From the NCBI RefSeq assembly GCF_011397635.1, contig NC_064756.1, forward strand, positions 35,564,996 to 35,628,995: a DNA stretch of 64,000 nucleotides. Reading direction: 5' to 3'. Source of the stretch: Epinephelus fuscoguttatus. Its lineage: Eukaryota; Chordata; Actinopteri; Perciformes; Serranidae. A program made the translations under genes and the position numbers. The notes below the pieces were generated by a model, which saw only the letters and a program-made list of their open reading frames with translations, did not search any database and was not told the DNA's origin. Of this stretch, positions 21,706 to 32,450 are shown piece by piece. The first letter of the stretch is position 1. Every line of letters starts with the position of its first letter.

Positions 21706-23330
21706 CAGTACAGGCCAAAAGTTTGGACACACCTTCTCATTCAATGCGTTTTCTTTATTTTCATGACTATTTACATTGTAGATTCTCACTGAAGGCATCA
21801 AAACTATGAATGAACACATGTGGAGTTATGTACTTAACAAAAAAGGTGAAATAACTGAAAACATGTTTTATATTCTAGTTTCTTCAAAATAGCCACCCTT
21901 TACTCTGATTGCTGCTTTGCACACTCTTGGCATTCTCTCGATGAGCTTCAAGAGGTAGTCACCTGAAATGGTTTTCCAACAGTCTTGAAGGAGTTCCCAG
22001 AGGTGTTTAGCACTTGTTGGCCCCTTTGCCTTCACTCTGCGGTCCAGCTCACCCCAAACCATCTCGATTGAGTTCAGGTCCGGTGACTGTGGAGGCCAGG
22101 TCATCTGCCGCAGCACTCCATCACTCTCCTTCTTGGTCAAATAGCCCTTACACAGCCTGGAGGTGTGTTTGGGGTCATTGTCTTGTTGAAAAATAAATGA
22201 TCGTCCAACTAAACGCAAACCGGATGGGATGGCATGTCGCTGCAGGATGCTGTGGTAGCCATGCTGGTTCAGTGTGCCTTCAATTTTGAATAAATCCCCA
22301 ACAGTGTCACCAGCAAAACACCCCCCACACCATCACACCTCCTCCTCCATGCTTCACAGTGGGAACCAGGCATGTGGAATCCATCCGTTCACCTTTTCTG
22401 CGTCTCACAAAGACACGGCGGTTGGAACCAAAGATCTCAAATTTGGACTCATCAGACCAAAGCACAGATTTCCATTGGTCTAAAGTCCATTCCTTGTGTT
22501 TCTTGGCCCAAACAAATCTCTTCTGCTTGTTGCCTCTCCTTAGCAGTGGTTTCCTAGCAGCTATTTGACCATGAAGGCCTGATTCACGCAGTCTCCTCTT
22601 AACAGTTGTTCTAGAGATGGGTCTGCTGCTAGAACTCTGTGTGGCATTCATCTGGTCTCTGATCTGAGCTGCTGTTAACTTGCCATTTCTGAGGCTGGTG
22701 ACTCGGATGAACTTATCCTCAGAAGCAGAGGTGACTCTTGGTCTTCCTTTCCTGGCTCGGTCCTCATGTGTGCCAGTTTAGTTGTAGCGCTTGATGGTTT
22801 TGCGACTCCACTTGGGACACATTTAAAGTTTTGCAATTTTCGGACTGACTGACCTTCATTTCTTAAAGTAATGATGGCCACTCGTTTTTCTTTAGTTAGC
22901 TGATTGGTTCTTGCCATAATATGAATTTTAACAGTTGTCCAATAGGGCTGTCGGCTGTGTATTAACCTGACTTCTGCATAACACAACTGATGGTCCCAAC
23001 CCCATTGATAAAGCAAGAAATTCCACTAATTAACCCTGATAAGGCACACCTGTGAAGTGGAAACCATTTCAGGTGACTACCTCTTGAAGCTCATCGAGAG
23101 AATGCCAAGAGTGTGCAAAGCAGTAATCAGAGCAAAGGGTGGCTATTTTGAAGAAACTAGAATATAAAACATGTTTTCAGTTATTTCACCTTTTTTTGTT
23201 AAGTACATAACTCCACATGTGTTCATTCATAGTTTCGATGCCTTCAGTGAGAATCTACAATGTAAATAGTCATGAAAATAAAGAAAATGCTTTGAATGAG
23301 AAGGTGTGTCCAAACTTTTGGCCTGTACTG
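21706..23330 (-). mobile_element. Tc1-like transposon with about 270-bp inverted repeats
   Basis: TA at 21,704-21,705 and 23,331-23,332 flank ends CAGTACAGGCCAAAAGTTTG and its complement. The inverted repeats extend about 270 bp (21,706-21,977 and about 23,060-23,330) with only a few mismatches. The whole element is 1,625 bp, typical of fish Tc1 elements. The closeness of its two arms suggests a fairly young copy. Confidence 0.93.
21868..22917 (-). pseudogene. Tc1 transposase (DD34E), broken
   Basis: The start is at 22,917, MARTNQLTKEKRVAIITLRN (helix-turn-helix). The catalytic blocks are VLWSDESKFEIFG (first Asp), FQQDNDPKHTS (second Asp) and WPPQSPDLNSIEMVW (Asp and Glu of the 34-residue spacing). 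The C-terminus LIERMPRVCKAAI lies inside the left inverted repeat, so the right repeat carries a matching piece of the gene (about 23,090-23,160). The frame is broken in the DNA-binding region near 22,790-22,840 and again between 22,651 and 22,675 and near 22,300. No active enzyme is expected. Confidence 0.9.
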
Positions 23331-23332
23331 TA

Positions 23333-23583
23333 TATCAAACATTTTTCATAAGCCTTCAAATGTTTAAGGCATACAATTTTATGTTATAAAAGTGACAAAA
23401 CAATGATAAATAATGTAATCTGTAAAAACCAATCTTAAAAGAATAAAAAAAAAAAACCTTTTAAGAAATATTACAGATAAAATTGTCACAAATTGAAGGT
23501 TTACATAAAAGTGTTTCTTCAATGAATGTCCAATGAGTCGAGTGTCCACAATAAAAGTCTTTAAAAGGGAAAAAATAAATAAA
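23333..23583 (+). other. AT-rich stretch ending in a plus-strand LINE-like tail
   Basis: No coding similarity was seen. It ends GGGAAAAAATAAATAAA directly before U2 sequence, so its right end is probably the 3' UTR and tail of a plus-strand U2-inserted LINE. Confidence 0.4.
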
Positions 23584-23612
23584 TCTGTTCTTATCGGTTT
23601 AATATCTGATAC
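23584..23612 (+). ncRNA. U2 snRNA fragment (nt 39 to about 67)
   Basis: TCTGTTCTTATCGGTTTAAT plus ATCTGATAC match U2 with one change and start at the same nucleotide as the other 3' fragments. The sequence then switches abruptly into LINE E. Confidence 0.8.
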
Positions 23613-23723
23613 ATGATATTATATACCTGGTCAAATGGGAGAACCTTCTCCCTTATAGATTTCCTGTTCACCACACGAGGAGAGTAGTGGGAGGACATCA
23701 AATGCAAAACAAAAAAGTTTTTC

Positions 23724-24881
23724 ATGGCCGAAGGCAAAAAAGCAGCAGCAAAGAAACAAACTCTCCAAAAAAGGCTGCAGGCTAAGTTGCAACGTTACTA
23801 CCTCCTTTCTCTGTCTGGTTTTGAGGTAAATGAGGAGATAGCAAAACTCAAAAAAGACATGATGTTGTATAATGAAAAGAGTAGAGGGGTCCTCACAAGA
23901 AGCAGGGTTCAACACTTAGAAGAAAATGAAAAGTGTACCCGTTACTTTTTCAACAAACTGTCCAGATCCAGACATTGTATTGAAGCCGTGTTAGATAGAG
24001 AGGGGAAGGAAGTGAGTGACCAACAAGATGTACTTGGGGTTGTCAGGTCTTTCTACCATGATCTCTATCAAGATAGCACCATATCTGAACAGTCAATTAG
24101 TTTCTTTCTGTCACACTTAACAACAAAACTCAACAATACAGATAGAGAATTTCTTGAGAGGGACTTGACAATCAATGAGTTAACAAAAGCTATGCAGAGC
24201 ATGCGGAGTAATAAATCTTCTGGTCTGGACGGTCTACCCAAAGAGTATTATAGCACCTTTTGGGACCAGCTTAAAGATCCTCTACTACAAGTTTTTAACG
24301 AGAGTTTCTCTAGTGACCACTCCAAAGTGGAATGTACTATATTACTTAGAAATGATGGCAAAACAAGTGGAAGGCCGTGGAAACTAAATGTGTCCTTGCT
24401 CCAAAATTCAAATGTGGTTGCGAAGTTCAGAGTAAAGTTAAAACTATGGTCATCATTACAGTTCACATTTAACTCTGTGGGAGACTGGTGGGAAGATCTC
24501 AAAAGTAGGGCTATGAATTTTTTTAAAATAGAGGGTAAGAGAATAGCAATGGAAAAACGCTTATATTGCAAAAGAAAGCAAGCAAAACTACAGCGTTTAT
24601 ATACAATGGCTCATGCAGGGTTTGATGTGGCAGAGGAGATAATTAAACTCAAGAAGGAGATGACGAGTCTCTCTGCTGAGGCTACTAAAGGTCTCTTATT
24701 ACGTAGTAGGGTCCATCATATCGAAAATAATGAAAAATGCTCTAGATATTTTTTTCAGAAAGTCGCTAGTAGCAAAACCACCATAGATTCATTGCTGGAT
24801 GAAAACAGGAAAGATCTAATGAATATTACAGACATTCTCTACAAACCTTTTACTCAGATTTGTATAAAGAAGAACAGATAG
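23724..24881 (+). pseudogene. LINE E chimeric ORF2 segment (two linker/RT pieces fused in frame)
   Basis: The 385-codon frame first reads LQKRLQAKLQRYYLLSLSGF through SNKSSGLDGLPKEYYSTFWD to VFNESFS, which is close to LINE F. At about 24,310 it switches to the end of an endonuclease domain from another subfamily (SDHSKVECTILL, RPWKLNVSLL). It then repeats the linker in diverged form (RKQAKLQRLYTMAHAGFDV, ENNEKCSRYFFQKV). The linker is therefore present twice. Template switching during reverse transcription, or insertion of one LINE into another followed by deletion, would explain it. Confidence 0.8.
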
Positions 24882-25426
24882 ATCCTAGAATTCTTCACAG
24901 CCTTTTGAGTAAAGTGGATACAGGTGGGGATGAAAGTTTTGATATGCTTGATAAGGACTTAACTGTTAATGAACTGTCAAAAGCCTTGGAGAGTATGGAA
25001 AACAATAGAGCACCTGGGGCCGATGGGTTACCCAAGGAGTTTTATGTAACCTTTTGGGAAGAACTGAAAGTCCCTCTCCTCAATGTGTTTAATGAAAGCC
25101 CGCAGAATGGTAGCTTACCACAATCATTAAGAACGGGTATCATTTCCTTATTGTTTAAAAAAGGTGATAAAAAAGAGATAAAGAACTGGCGCCCTCTTAC
25201 TCTGCTGGGGGTGGACAGGAAAATCCTTGCCAAAGCTCTCTTTTTTCGCTTGGCAGGGCAGGTAGTAAAAGAGGATCAAACATGTGCAGTACCAGGTAGG
25301 AGCACGAGTGACAACCTTGCACTAGTTAGAGACTCTTACCTTTATGCAGCAGACCGCGGTTTGCCACTATGCATTTTGGTTTGTTTTGTAACTATGTGGA
25401 CTGGAGTAAACATGAACACCCAATGA
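24860..25426 (+). pseudogene. LINE E RT finger segment (truncated)
   Basis: This overlaps the previous frame in another phase and continues the second subfamily: PGADGLPKEFYVTFWEELKV, LRTGIISLLFKKGDKKEIKN, WRPLTLLGVDRKILAKALFF and LALVRDSYLYAADRGLPLCI. It stops just before motif A (DxxKAFD), where the sequence jumps to the 3' UTR. A frameshift near 24,870 separates it from the upstream part. Confidence 0.82.
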
Positions 25427-25698
25427 TTTTGAATATGATCGGCAAAACCCTTTTGGAATAGCCTTATTTATTTATTTTTACTTTTTTTAATTTACTTATT
25501 TCATGCATGCTGTATGTTGCAATGGTTTTCTTACTAATTTTGCACTTATAGAGTGTGTTTATTATTTCATTTTGCCTTTGAGTGTAGTGTTTATTCTGTT
25601 TTCCTTATATTTACTACCTGTTCGTGTTCATTGTCTTGGTGCCATGGAAATGGTATATATATACTTTGAATATGTTGAAATTAAAAAAAAAAATAAAA

Positions 25699-25848
25699 TC
25701 TGTTCTTATCAGTTTAATATCTGATACGTCCCCTACCCGGGGACCATATATTAAATTGCTTTTTGGAACAGGGAGATGGAAAAGGGGCTTGCCCCGTCCA
25801 CTCCACGCATCGACCTGGTATTGCAGCACTTCCAGGAACGGTGCGCCC
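25699..25848 (+). ncRNA. U2 snRNA 3' fragment (nt 39-188), well preserved
   Basis: Starting TCTGTTCTTATCAGTTTAAT, it keeps stem-loop IIa/b, a TTTTTGG Sm-like site, and stem-loops III and IV (GTCCACTCCACGCATCGACC, CCAGGAACGGTGCGCCC). It is the best U2 3' part in the window. The Sm site has C where vertebrates have A before the T run, so function even before the insertion is uncertain. The LINE E tail sits directly upstream. The matching 5' half is not adjacent. Confidence 0.93.
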
Positions 25849-25865
25849 CCCCCCTCCCTTAACGT

Positions 25866-25877
25866 GTTGAAAGCAGA
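25866..25877 (+). promoter_or_regulatory. snRNA 3' box
   Basis: GTTGAAAGCAGA lies 17 bases after the U2 3' end and fits the vertebrate 3'-box pattern (GTTT, a short gap, AAA, R, two bases, AGA) in sequence and spacing. The spacer after it matches that at 21,437-21,522. Confidence 0.7.
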
Positions 25878-26077
25878 CCATGTAGGTGCCCTCGCCTTGC
25901 TTTCTTGTTCTCGCCATGCTAGTGTGCAAATTGCGTATGTGTTGACTGAGCCCCTCTACCAGGTGCGCGTTTCTAATAGTCATGCGCTATGACATCATTT
26001 GCACACTTGCCCAACTTCTCTTTTTGGAACTTTGGCCCTGTTTGAACTTTTCGTCTGCACTTTCCTTTTGAGGCGTG

Positions 26078-26586
26078 TTATATGCATCTCACTGTAAAAT
26101 GAACTGAACCGGTACCTGTTGAGTGAGACCACTAGCTGCCAGTTCAGTCAGATGAATAGATCCATTCCCCCAACGTGAAAATCCACTCTGCATAATTTCT
26201 GCCGCTGTTTGCCACAGTCGGGTCTGTGCCCACATGTCAAAAGAAAGGCAAACACTCTTCACGTGGTTGCGCTTTATTTATAATATTATTTTCTTCTTTC
26301 CTTTAGTTTCAAACAGAGAAGCATGCGGATATATTTTTTTAACAAAGTGTTGTTCACACTCCAGACCAATAGGTGGCAGCAGCGGGCGGATCACGCCGTG
26401 TCTCTCATGTGAGGAGACTGGCCTGTTTTTTAGTCTTTCCGCTGATTTTTTTCCTTTTAAATGCAGATCAAACAACACTTGATTGCAGTGTCATTTATCT
26501 TTGTCTGGTGTCAACTCACGTAGGTTTTTATTGGAGATTAATGGACAGCCTGGCCATGTTAGCTTAGCTTTTACTATGCATATAGC
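26078..26586. repeat. Local duplication, copy A
   Basis: From TTATATGCATCTCACTGTAA to TTAGCTTAGCTTTTACTATG this matches 28,294-28,560 plus 29,147-29,213. Copy A has about 180 bp (26,193-26,371) that copy B lacks, and it lacks the MITE present in copy B. The sequence is non-coding and its function is unknown. Confidence 0.8.
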
Positions 26587-27235
26587 CTAACACACAAGTG
26601 ACCACACCAAAAAGTGGACTGCAACAACCACAGAACAAAATGGTCACAATGTAATCAACCACTACACAAATGTTGCTAACTTACACCTAAGCAGCAACCC
26701 ACAAGTGACCCAACAAATGTGGAGTGCAGTGACCACAACCCTCACGGTCACAAACTACAAGTTAGGCATACTGCACAAGTATTTATCACAGCTACACAAA
26801 ACAGTGACCAAACTGAAATTAGTCGTCTCAAATAAAACAAAATCACAATCAAGGTGCTCTGCAAAGTGCAAAAAAATGAGGAACAAGCTGTTGAGGCACC
26901 CCAAACCTGACCTGCCTACCAAGACAGCTAACTAACCTAGCTAGTCTTCAGTGGCCTGCTGAGCTCGAGGCGGCTTTAAACGCTAAACTCAGTTCATCAC
27001 AGAAGACCAAAGAAATAGCCAACTGTAATACACTGAAGCGTGCCCCCACTCAGGATTACCACCAAAAATAAAAAAGGCAAAATAACAAAGTGGCAGAGTA
27101 CCCTGCCTGGTGACTACCTAGTCAGGGTGCTCAAAACTGAAATTTCAACTAAACAGAGCAACAACCACAAATAATTTCACAAAAAAGATGACCTCTACAC
27201 AAAATAAGGCCACGACATACACATAGACAAACTTA

Positions 27236-27899
27236 GGCCCAATTCCAATCCGATCCCTTACAGACTCACTGACTTAGAGGCGCGTTCATGTTAAGTGCGT
27301 GAGTGTGTGAGGGCTGTCCCACTGTCAAATCTTCAAGTCAGTGAGTCAGTGAGTGAGCCCTTTATGCCCCCTTACCGTAGGTCAGCATCGATGCGGACTT
27401 ATGGTAAGGAAATTACCCACAGTTCATAGCGCTGTGACGTCAAATACAGGAGTTGCCTTCGGAACACCGGGAAAAAAACCCGAAAACATGGTTGGCAGAT
27501 ATGCAAACGGTAACGTTATGGAAGGAGAGCGAAAAAACAGATAGATAAACAATGAAACATTACATTAACAAGGATTTAAGATGGTACATAAACACACATG
27601 AAGTCAGAGGAATACCAGTCGTTATATTCCACACACAAAGAAGACAGATAGATAGATAGATAGATAGATCTATATTCTTTGTGTGTGGAATATATGCTGA
27701 CAATAACCGATAAATGATCACGCCCAGAGCCACCAATGTTAACAGCATTTTGTAGAGAGGGGGATAAGTGCTGTCCCATTCCTATTTGTAGCATCCGGAG
27801 CCCTTTCAGACTCTTACACTCAATCACTTACAGCTGACGTCAGTTAAGTCAGTGAGGGTTCAGGGCTTGAGTCTTTAGGGGCCGGATTGGAATTGGGCC
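27236..27899. mobile_element. Non-autonomous DNA element with GGCCCAATTCC inverted ends
   Basis: The ends are GGCCCAATTCCAATCCGATC on the left and GGCCCAATTCCAATCCGGCC read from the right. The next bases (GACTCA) are also paired. The flanks do not give a clear duplication, so the superfamily is open. It contains a GATA-repeat hairpin. Confidence 0.65.
27623..27696. repeat. (GATA)n tract inside a hairpin
   Basis: ATATTCCACACACAAAGAA at about 27,625 and its complement TTCTTTGTGTGTGGAATAT at about 27,674 flank seven GATA units. The arms could pair over about 19 bp. Confidence 0.85.
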
Positions 27900-28293
27900 A
27901 TACATTTACATCGCCTCATGGATGTTCTCATCCCGGATGAGCCCCCATTTGTTACGCCCCACCCTTGGGCGGCCCTAAGGGGCAAACAAAACTCAATAAC
28001 ACTGACCCAAAAGAACATCTTTACAAAACTCAAATCCATAGGATGTATTAGAATTTAAACAAGCAACAAAACAACAAAAATCCCACAGTGAGAGGCAGCA
28101 GTCTCCACACCAGAGTCTCTGTCCTTTGCTGCTGGCACGACTCTTTTCACCACCTCTTCCATGCCAGGTGCGCTGCACCTCGTTAACTAATGCAGCACAC
28201 CTGGGCAGATCTACAAGGGAGGGAGAAGGGACAGCAGCACAGAACACATACACAGCCCTAACAGTCTATACTTTTTGTTTTGAGTACTACATC

Positions 28294-29213
28294 TTATATG
28301 CATCTCACTGTAAAATGAACTGAACCGGTACCTGTTGAGTGAGACAATGAGCTGCCAGTTCAGTCAGATGAATAGATTCATTACCCCAACGAGAAAATCC
28401 ACTCTAGTGGCAGCAGCGGGGCATCAGTTGTCCATCGGCAGTAGGCGAAACTGATGAGACAAATGTGTTTTTTTAGTATTTCCACTGATTTTTTTCAAAT
28501 GCAGATCAAACAACACTTGATTGCAGTTTAATTTATTTTTGTCTACTGTGAACTCACTTAAGGCCAATTTCCACCAGATGCGTGTTGGTTGCGTCTCCGC
28601 CGGCACGGCAGCGGAGCCGATAGGATTCCATTCTAGTCAATGTGTGTGTTTCCACCGGCTGCGGCTGTGCTGCGTTCCGGCTCCGTCTCAGCTCCGGCAC
28701 TCCGGAGCCCTCCGCAACAGATACGCAGGACTTCTATTTTTGCCGGACGCCGGAGCACAACGCAGCAATTTAGCACAGAGCATATCGTGCGGGGCAGGAA
28801 GTCGTGCACAGAAACAAAATAAAACATCCGGTTAATTTTCAAAATAAAGTACATAGTGTTCACGGCGGATCCTATTTCCCTGCACTACACCTTAAAAACT
28901 ACATAATGGGCAGAGGCAGGCCTGAAGTCAACAGGTCAGAGGTTTTCAGACGTCATTTCACCCCGTGAACACTATGGACGAGGAGATATTAATCATGGCA
29001 GTGCACCGAGATGTCTTCCGGCGGAGCTGCACCGCTCCGCACCGCACAGCAAACGCAGCCGGTGGGTATTGACGGACGGCGGAGCACGCAGCGGATAACC
29101 AGCGCTGCCGTTCCGCAACGGACACGCATCCAGTGGAAATCCGGCGTTAGGTTTTTGCCTCATTTATTGGAGATCAGTGGACAGCCTGGCCATGTTAGCT
29201 TAGCTTTTACTAT
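28294..29213. repeat. Local duplication, copy B (interrupted by a MITE)
   Basis: 28,294-28,560 and 29,147-29,213 together match copy A at 26,078-26,586, with a 586-bp element between them. Confidence 0.8.
28561..29146. mobile_element. Harbinger-type MITE with TTA duplication (empty site known)
   Basis: TTA at 28,558-28,560 and 29,147-29,149 flank ends AGGCCAATTTCCACCAGATG and, from the right, ACGCCGGATTTCCACTGGAT. Copy A of the local duplication shows the uninterrupted site near 26,520. The element is 586 bp, GC-rich, with internal palindromes and no transposase. Confidence 0.82.
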
Positions 29214-29305
29214 GGATATATAGCATGACGTGATGAGATATGTGCCCATTTCTCTCAAGTAAAATGTGGATAAAATTTGTCAGTCTCAGTATAAAAGTGT
29301 TTCTT

Positions 29306-29454
29306 TTTTTAAGATATTTTTATGGGCATTTTTTGCCTTTAATTGATAGGATAGTGAAGTGTGAAGGGGGGAGAGAGGGAGAGACATGCAGCAAAAGGCC
29401 ACATGGGGCCTTATACATGGGGCACCTGTTCTACCACTAAGCCACCGACACCCC
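29306..29454 (-). mobile_element. tRNA-derived SINE (copy 2) with 16-bp duplication
   Basis: TATAAAAGTGTTTCTT flanks it at 29,290-29,305 and 29,455-29,470. On the minus strand it reads GGGTGTCGGTGGCTTAGTGG at the head and GGCCTTTTGCTGCATGTC in the body, with an A-rich tail. It is the same family as copies at 10,816 and 43,114. Confidence 0.9.
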
Positions 29455-29470
29455 TATAAAAGTGTTTCTT

Positions 29471-30056
29471 ATATATTACTTTCCAGCCCCACAGATCATC
29501 ACCCAAAAACACCTTGACCGACCAACTCCAGACCCCCAGGAGATACAGCATTCCCAGGAGGACCTCCCAGCAGGCCAACCTTTGCCGACTTGTCCAAACA
29601 GTGGCCCAGTGTCATCTAAGGACTGTAGAGATCTCCCAGATTTAATGTTGGCAGACTTACCATCCCCTGATGGCAATGTCAGCACCCTGCATCTGGTCAG
29701 TCAGGCTCCAGCTGGGGACATAGGTGTGCCTCCCTCCTCCCCTCCACCCAGATACCCCCCTGGCTGGCACACCATCTCGAAAGCGGCCCCAGGAGACATC
29801 AGAGGACTCCTCCGTATCAGGTCCGGATCCAAAGGTATGGTCTGACCCCTTGTCCACCTCTTCCCCTTTTCCAGACCCACAGTGCGTGACTGCCTTCTCT
29901 GTTGCCACTCAAATGAGTGGTGGTGTAGAGGAGGTGGAAGAGAACTGGACATCACAAAAGAAGAAGAAGAAAAAAAAAAAGACAGATCTCCCCCGATGGT
30001 TTGAAGTTCCCTTTTACTGTAGACTCTGGATCTCTCTTACCACACAAAACCAATAA
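29471..30056 (+). pseudogene. LINE F ORF1, C-terminal part
   Basis: Plus-strand frames read IITQKHLDRPTPDPQEIQHS and DLPSPDGNVSTLHL, then switch phase at about 29,830 to SSVSGPDPKVWSDPLSTSSP and a run of nine lysines. The stretch is proline- and serine-rich, lies just before ORF2, and lacks the zinc knuckles. The assignment rests on its position. Confidence 0.5.
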
Positions 30057-32450
30057 TGTCATCTCTTAAGACTGTCACCATTAACACCAGAGGCCTGAAT
30101 GACCCTGTAAAATGTCGATCTGTTATCAGTTTTCTACACAGAGGTGGAGGGGACATATTTCTTCTTCAGGAGTGTTCTATTGCTTTCAAAGAAAATTACA
30201 AACTGTATGAAAACAGATGGACAGTCAGTGTGGTCAGGGGACAATAAAAACAGAGCCTCAGGGTTGGCAATCCTTTTCAACAACCAACAGTTTCACATCC
30301 AAAGGGTTGAGAGGGTTATAGACGGGAGACTAATGTTGGTGGATATAGAGGGACGAGGAACTAAAATCAGAGTTATAAATGTTTACTGCCCCGCTGATAC
30401 CCAAGATCGCTAGGTGGTGCTACAGACCATTCAAACTTTGATTCACTGTGGGAGGGAAGTCATTACTGGAGGTGACTTAAACTGCATTGTAGACATAGCA
30501 GACAGAAGATCAACATCCTCTGTAAAACCTGATGCCAGTTCTTATACACTTCAGAACATTATGAAGGATTGTAAACTCATTGATGCATATGGACTGATAA
30601 ACCCCTCCACCCCAGGTTATACTTGGACAAATGGGAAAAGTTTCTCCTGTACTGATTTCTTGTTCACCACATCAGGAATCACACCACTTACCTGCTCAAT
30701 AGAGCCAGCCCCCTTTTCAGACCACCAAAAACTGGATTGCTCAATAGAAATCCATGGCTCAGTTAGGTCTGGTCCAGGCACTTGGAAACTTAATACAAGT
30801 TTATTAGACAACCCACAAGTGTTGACGAGATACAGGGAAAAACCTAATCAGTGGTTCACCTTGCAGCCTTTGTTTGACTCATTGGGGGAATGGTGGGAGC
30901 ATGTCAAACATAAAACAAGAGCCTTTTTCATTGCCGAAGGTAAAAAGGCAGCTGCAAAAGAACGAGCCCTCCAAAAGAGACTGCAAGCTAAGTTGCAGCG
31001 TTACTATTTCCTTTTACTATCAGGTTTTGATGTGAATGAAGATATTGTAAAATTAAAAACAGACATGTCCAAATTGTATAATGAGAAGAGTAGAGGGGTG
31101 CTCACAAAGAGCAGAGTGCAGCACCTAGAAGAAAATGAGAAGTGTACCCGCTATTTTTTAATAAATTGTTAAAATCCAGGCATTGTATTGAAGCTGTCTT
31201 AGACAGAGATGAAAAAGAGGTGAGTGACCCTCAAGGTATACTCGGGATTGTCAAGTCATTCTACAGGGAACTCTATCAAGACAAATCCATATCCGAACAG
31301 TCAATCAGTTACTTTTTGTCCAACCTAACCACAAAACTAAATAATGCAGACAGAGACTTCCTGGAGAGAGACTTGACAATCAATGAGATAACCAAGGCCA
31401 TGCAGAGTATGCAGAGTAATAAATCTCCTGGCCTTGATGGCCTTCCCAAAGAGTACTACAGCATTTTTTGGGACCAGCTTAAAGATCCATTGTTTCATGT
31501 GTATAAAGAGAGTTTTTCAAAAGGCACACTACCCCCCTCTTTAAGAACAGGTTCCATTTCCCTTCTTTTTAAAAAGGGACACAGGGAAGATTTGAAAAAC
31601 TGGAGACCTTTGACTCTGCTTGGAGTTGACATTAAGATACTGTCAAAAGCTCTCTTTTTTCGAATGCAACCAGTGATTGACTGGTTGGCTGGTATAGATC
31701 AAACGTGGGGTTCTTGGCCGGTCCATGTCAGACAGCCTGGCCCTAGTAAGAGATTCTTACCTGTATGGCCAAGATCGTCATCTTCCCCTTTGCATTTTAG
31801 GGTTAGATTTAGAGAAGGCCTTTGATAGTATCAGCCACCAGTATTTGAAGGCTGTCATGTCCAAACTCAATTTTGGCACCAAATTTAGAACATGGGTAGA
31901 CCTGTTGTATTTTGACATGACAAGCACGGTTTTGGTTGATGGAAAATGCACAGCACCATTTGATGCAAAATCAGGTGTAAGACAAGACTGTCCACTTTCC
32001 CCAACCTTGTTCATTCTTGCAATCGAACCCCTTGCATGTGTACTAAGGCATGCAAAAAACATCAGCGGCCTCCTGATCCCAGGGGCAACAGGTAAGGAAG
32101 CTAAACTGAGTCTGTAAATGGATGGCACCTTACTTATTTGTGATCAATTTACCTGTGCACCAGGAACAAAAATTAACAAGGAAATGTGAGTTACTCTGCC
32201 TCAACTGGAGGGAACCAGTAGGACACTTCGGCCTCGTACAAAAAAATGAAACAATAAAAGTTTTAGGGGTAAAAATAGGGAAAGATGTGGAAAAAATCAT
32301 TTGGGAGTCAAAATTACACAAAATTAGAGGTAAGCTCCTCCAGTGGCAGGACAGAGACTTATCTATGACTGGGAAAGTCCTTGTTATAAAGGCTGAAATC
32401 CTTGCCTCTCTGACACATTTGGCAGCAACATTCCCCATGGTTTTATGACG
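30056..32450 (+). pseudogene. LINE F ORF2 (endonuclease and RT), broken
   Basis: The start is MSSLKTVTINTRGLNDPVKC. The endonuclease blocks are FLLQECSIA, INVYCPADTQ, VITGGDLNCIVDIADRRS, STPGYTWTNGKSFSCTDFLF and PFSDHQKLDCS. The RT blocks are SNKSPGLDGLPKEYYSIFWD, GLDLEKAFDSISHQYL (motif A) and SGVRQDCPLSPTLFILAIEP (motif B). The YADD region is missing, replaced by a jump near 32,117. The connection domain follows (VLGVKIGKDVEKIIWESKLH, LSMTGKVLVIKAEILASLTH). The frame breaks near 30,200, 30,410, 31,160 and 31,700. Motif A keeps its aspartate, but the enzyme is not functional. Confidence 0.88.

Larger units (their letters stand above)
23613..25698 (+). mobile_element. LINE E: rearranged U2-targeting LINE copy with 3' end in U2
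   Basis: It starts in the endonuclease region (a piece matching 30,625-30,675 of LINE F), jumps to the linker, and runs through RT segments to a 3' UTR and A-rich tail at 25,698, where U2 nt 39 follows. The coding part joins pieces of two diverged subfamilies in one frame and lacks RT motifs A to C. Confidence 0.85.
26587..28262 (-). mobile_element. Broken LTR retrotransposon (one LTR and primer site recognised), with a nested element
   Basis: An LTR of about 315 bp lies at 27,948-28,262 on the minus strand, bounded by TGTTA and TAACA. Directly inside it, at about 27,929-27,946, is a primer-binding site matching a proline tRNA with one difference. The interior to the left is interrupted by another element (27,236-27,899). 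No protein domain or second LTR was recognised, so the left border is a guess. A proline primer site is used by several gypsy-like and retroviral lineages, so the family cannot be fixed. It is an old, clearly broken fossil. Confidence 0.5.

Noticed and set aside
21438-21809. Plus-strand frames of 81-123 codons
   Set aside because: They lie over the antisense of a U2 3' fragment, its spacer and the end of a Tc1 element.
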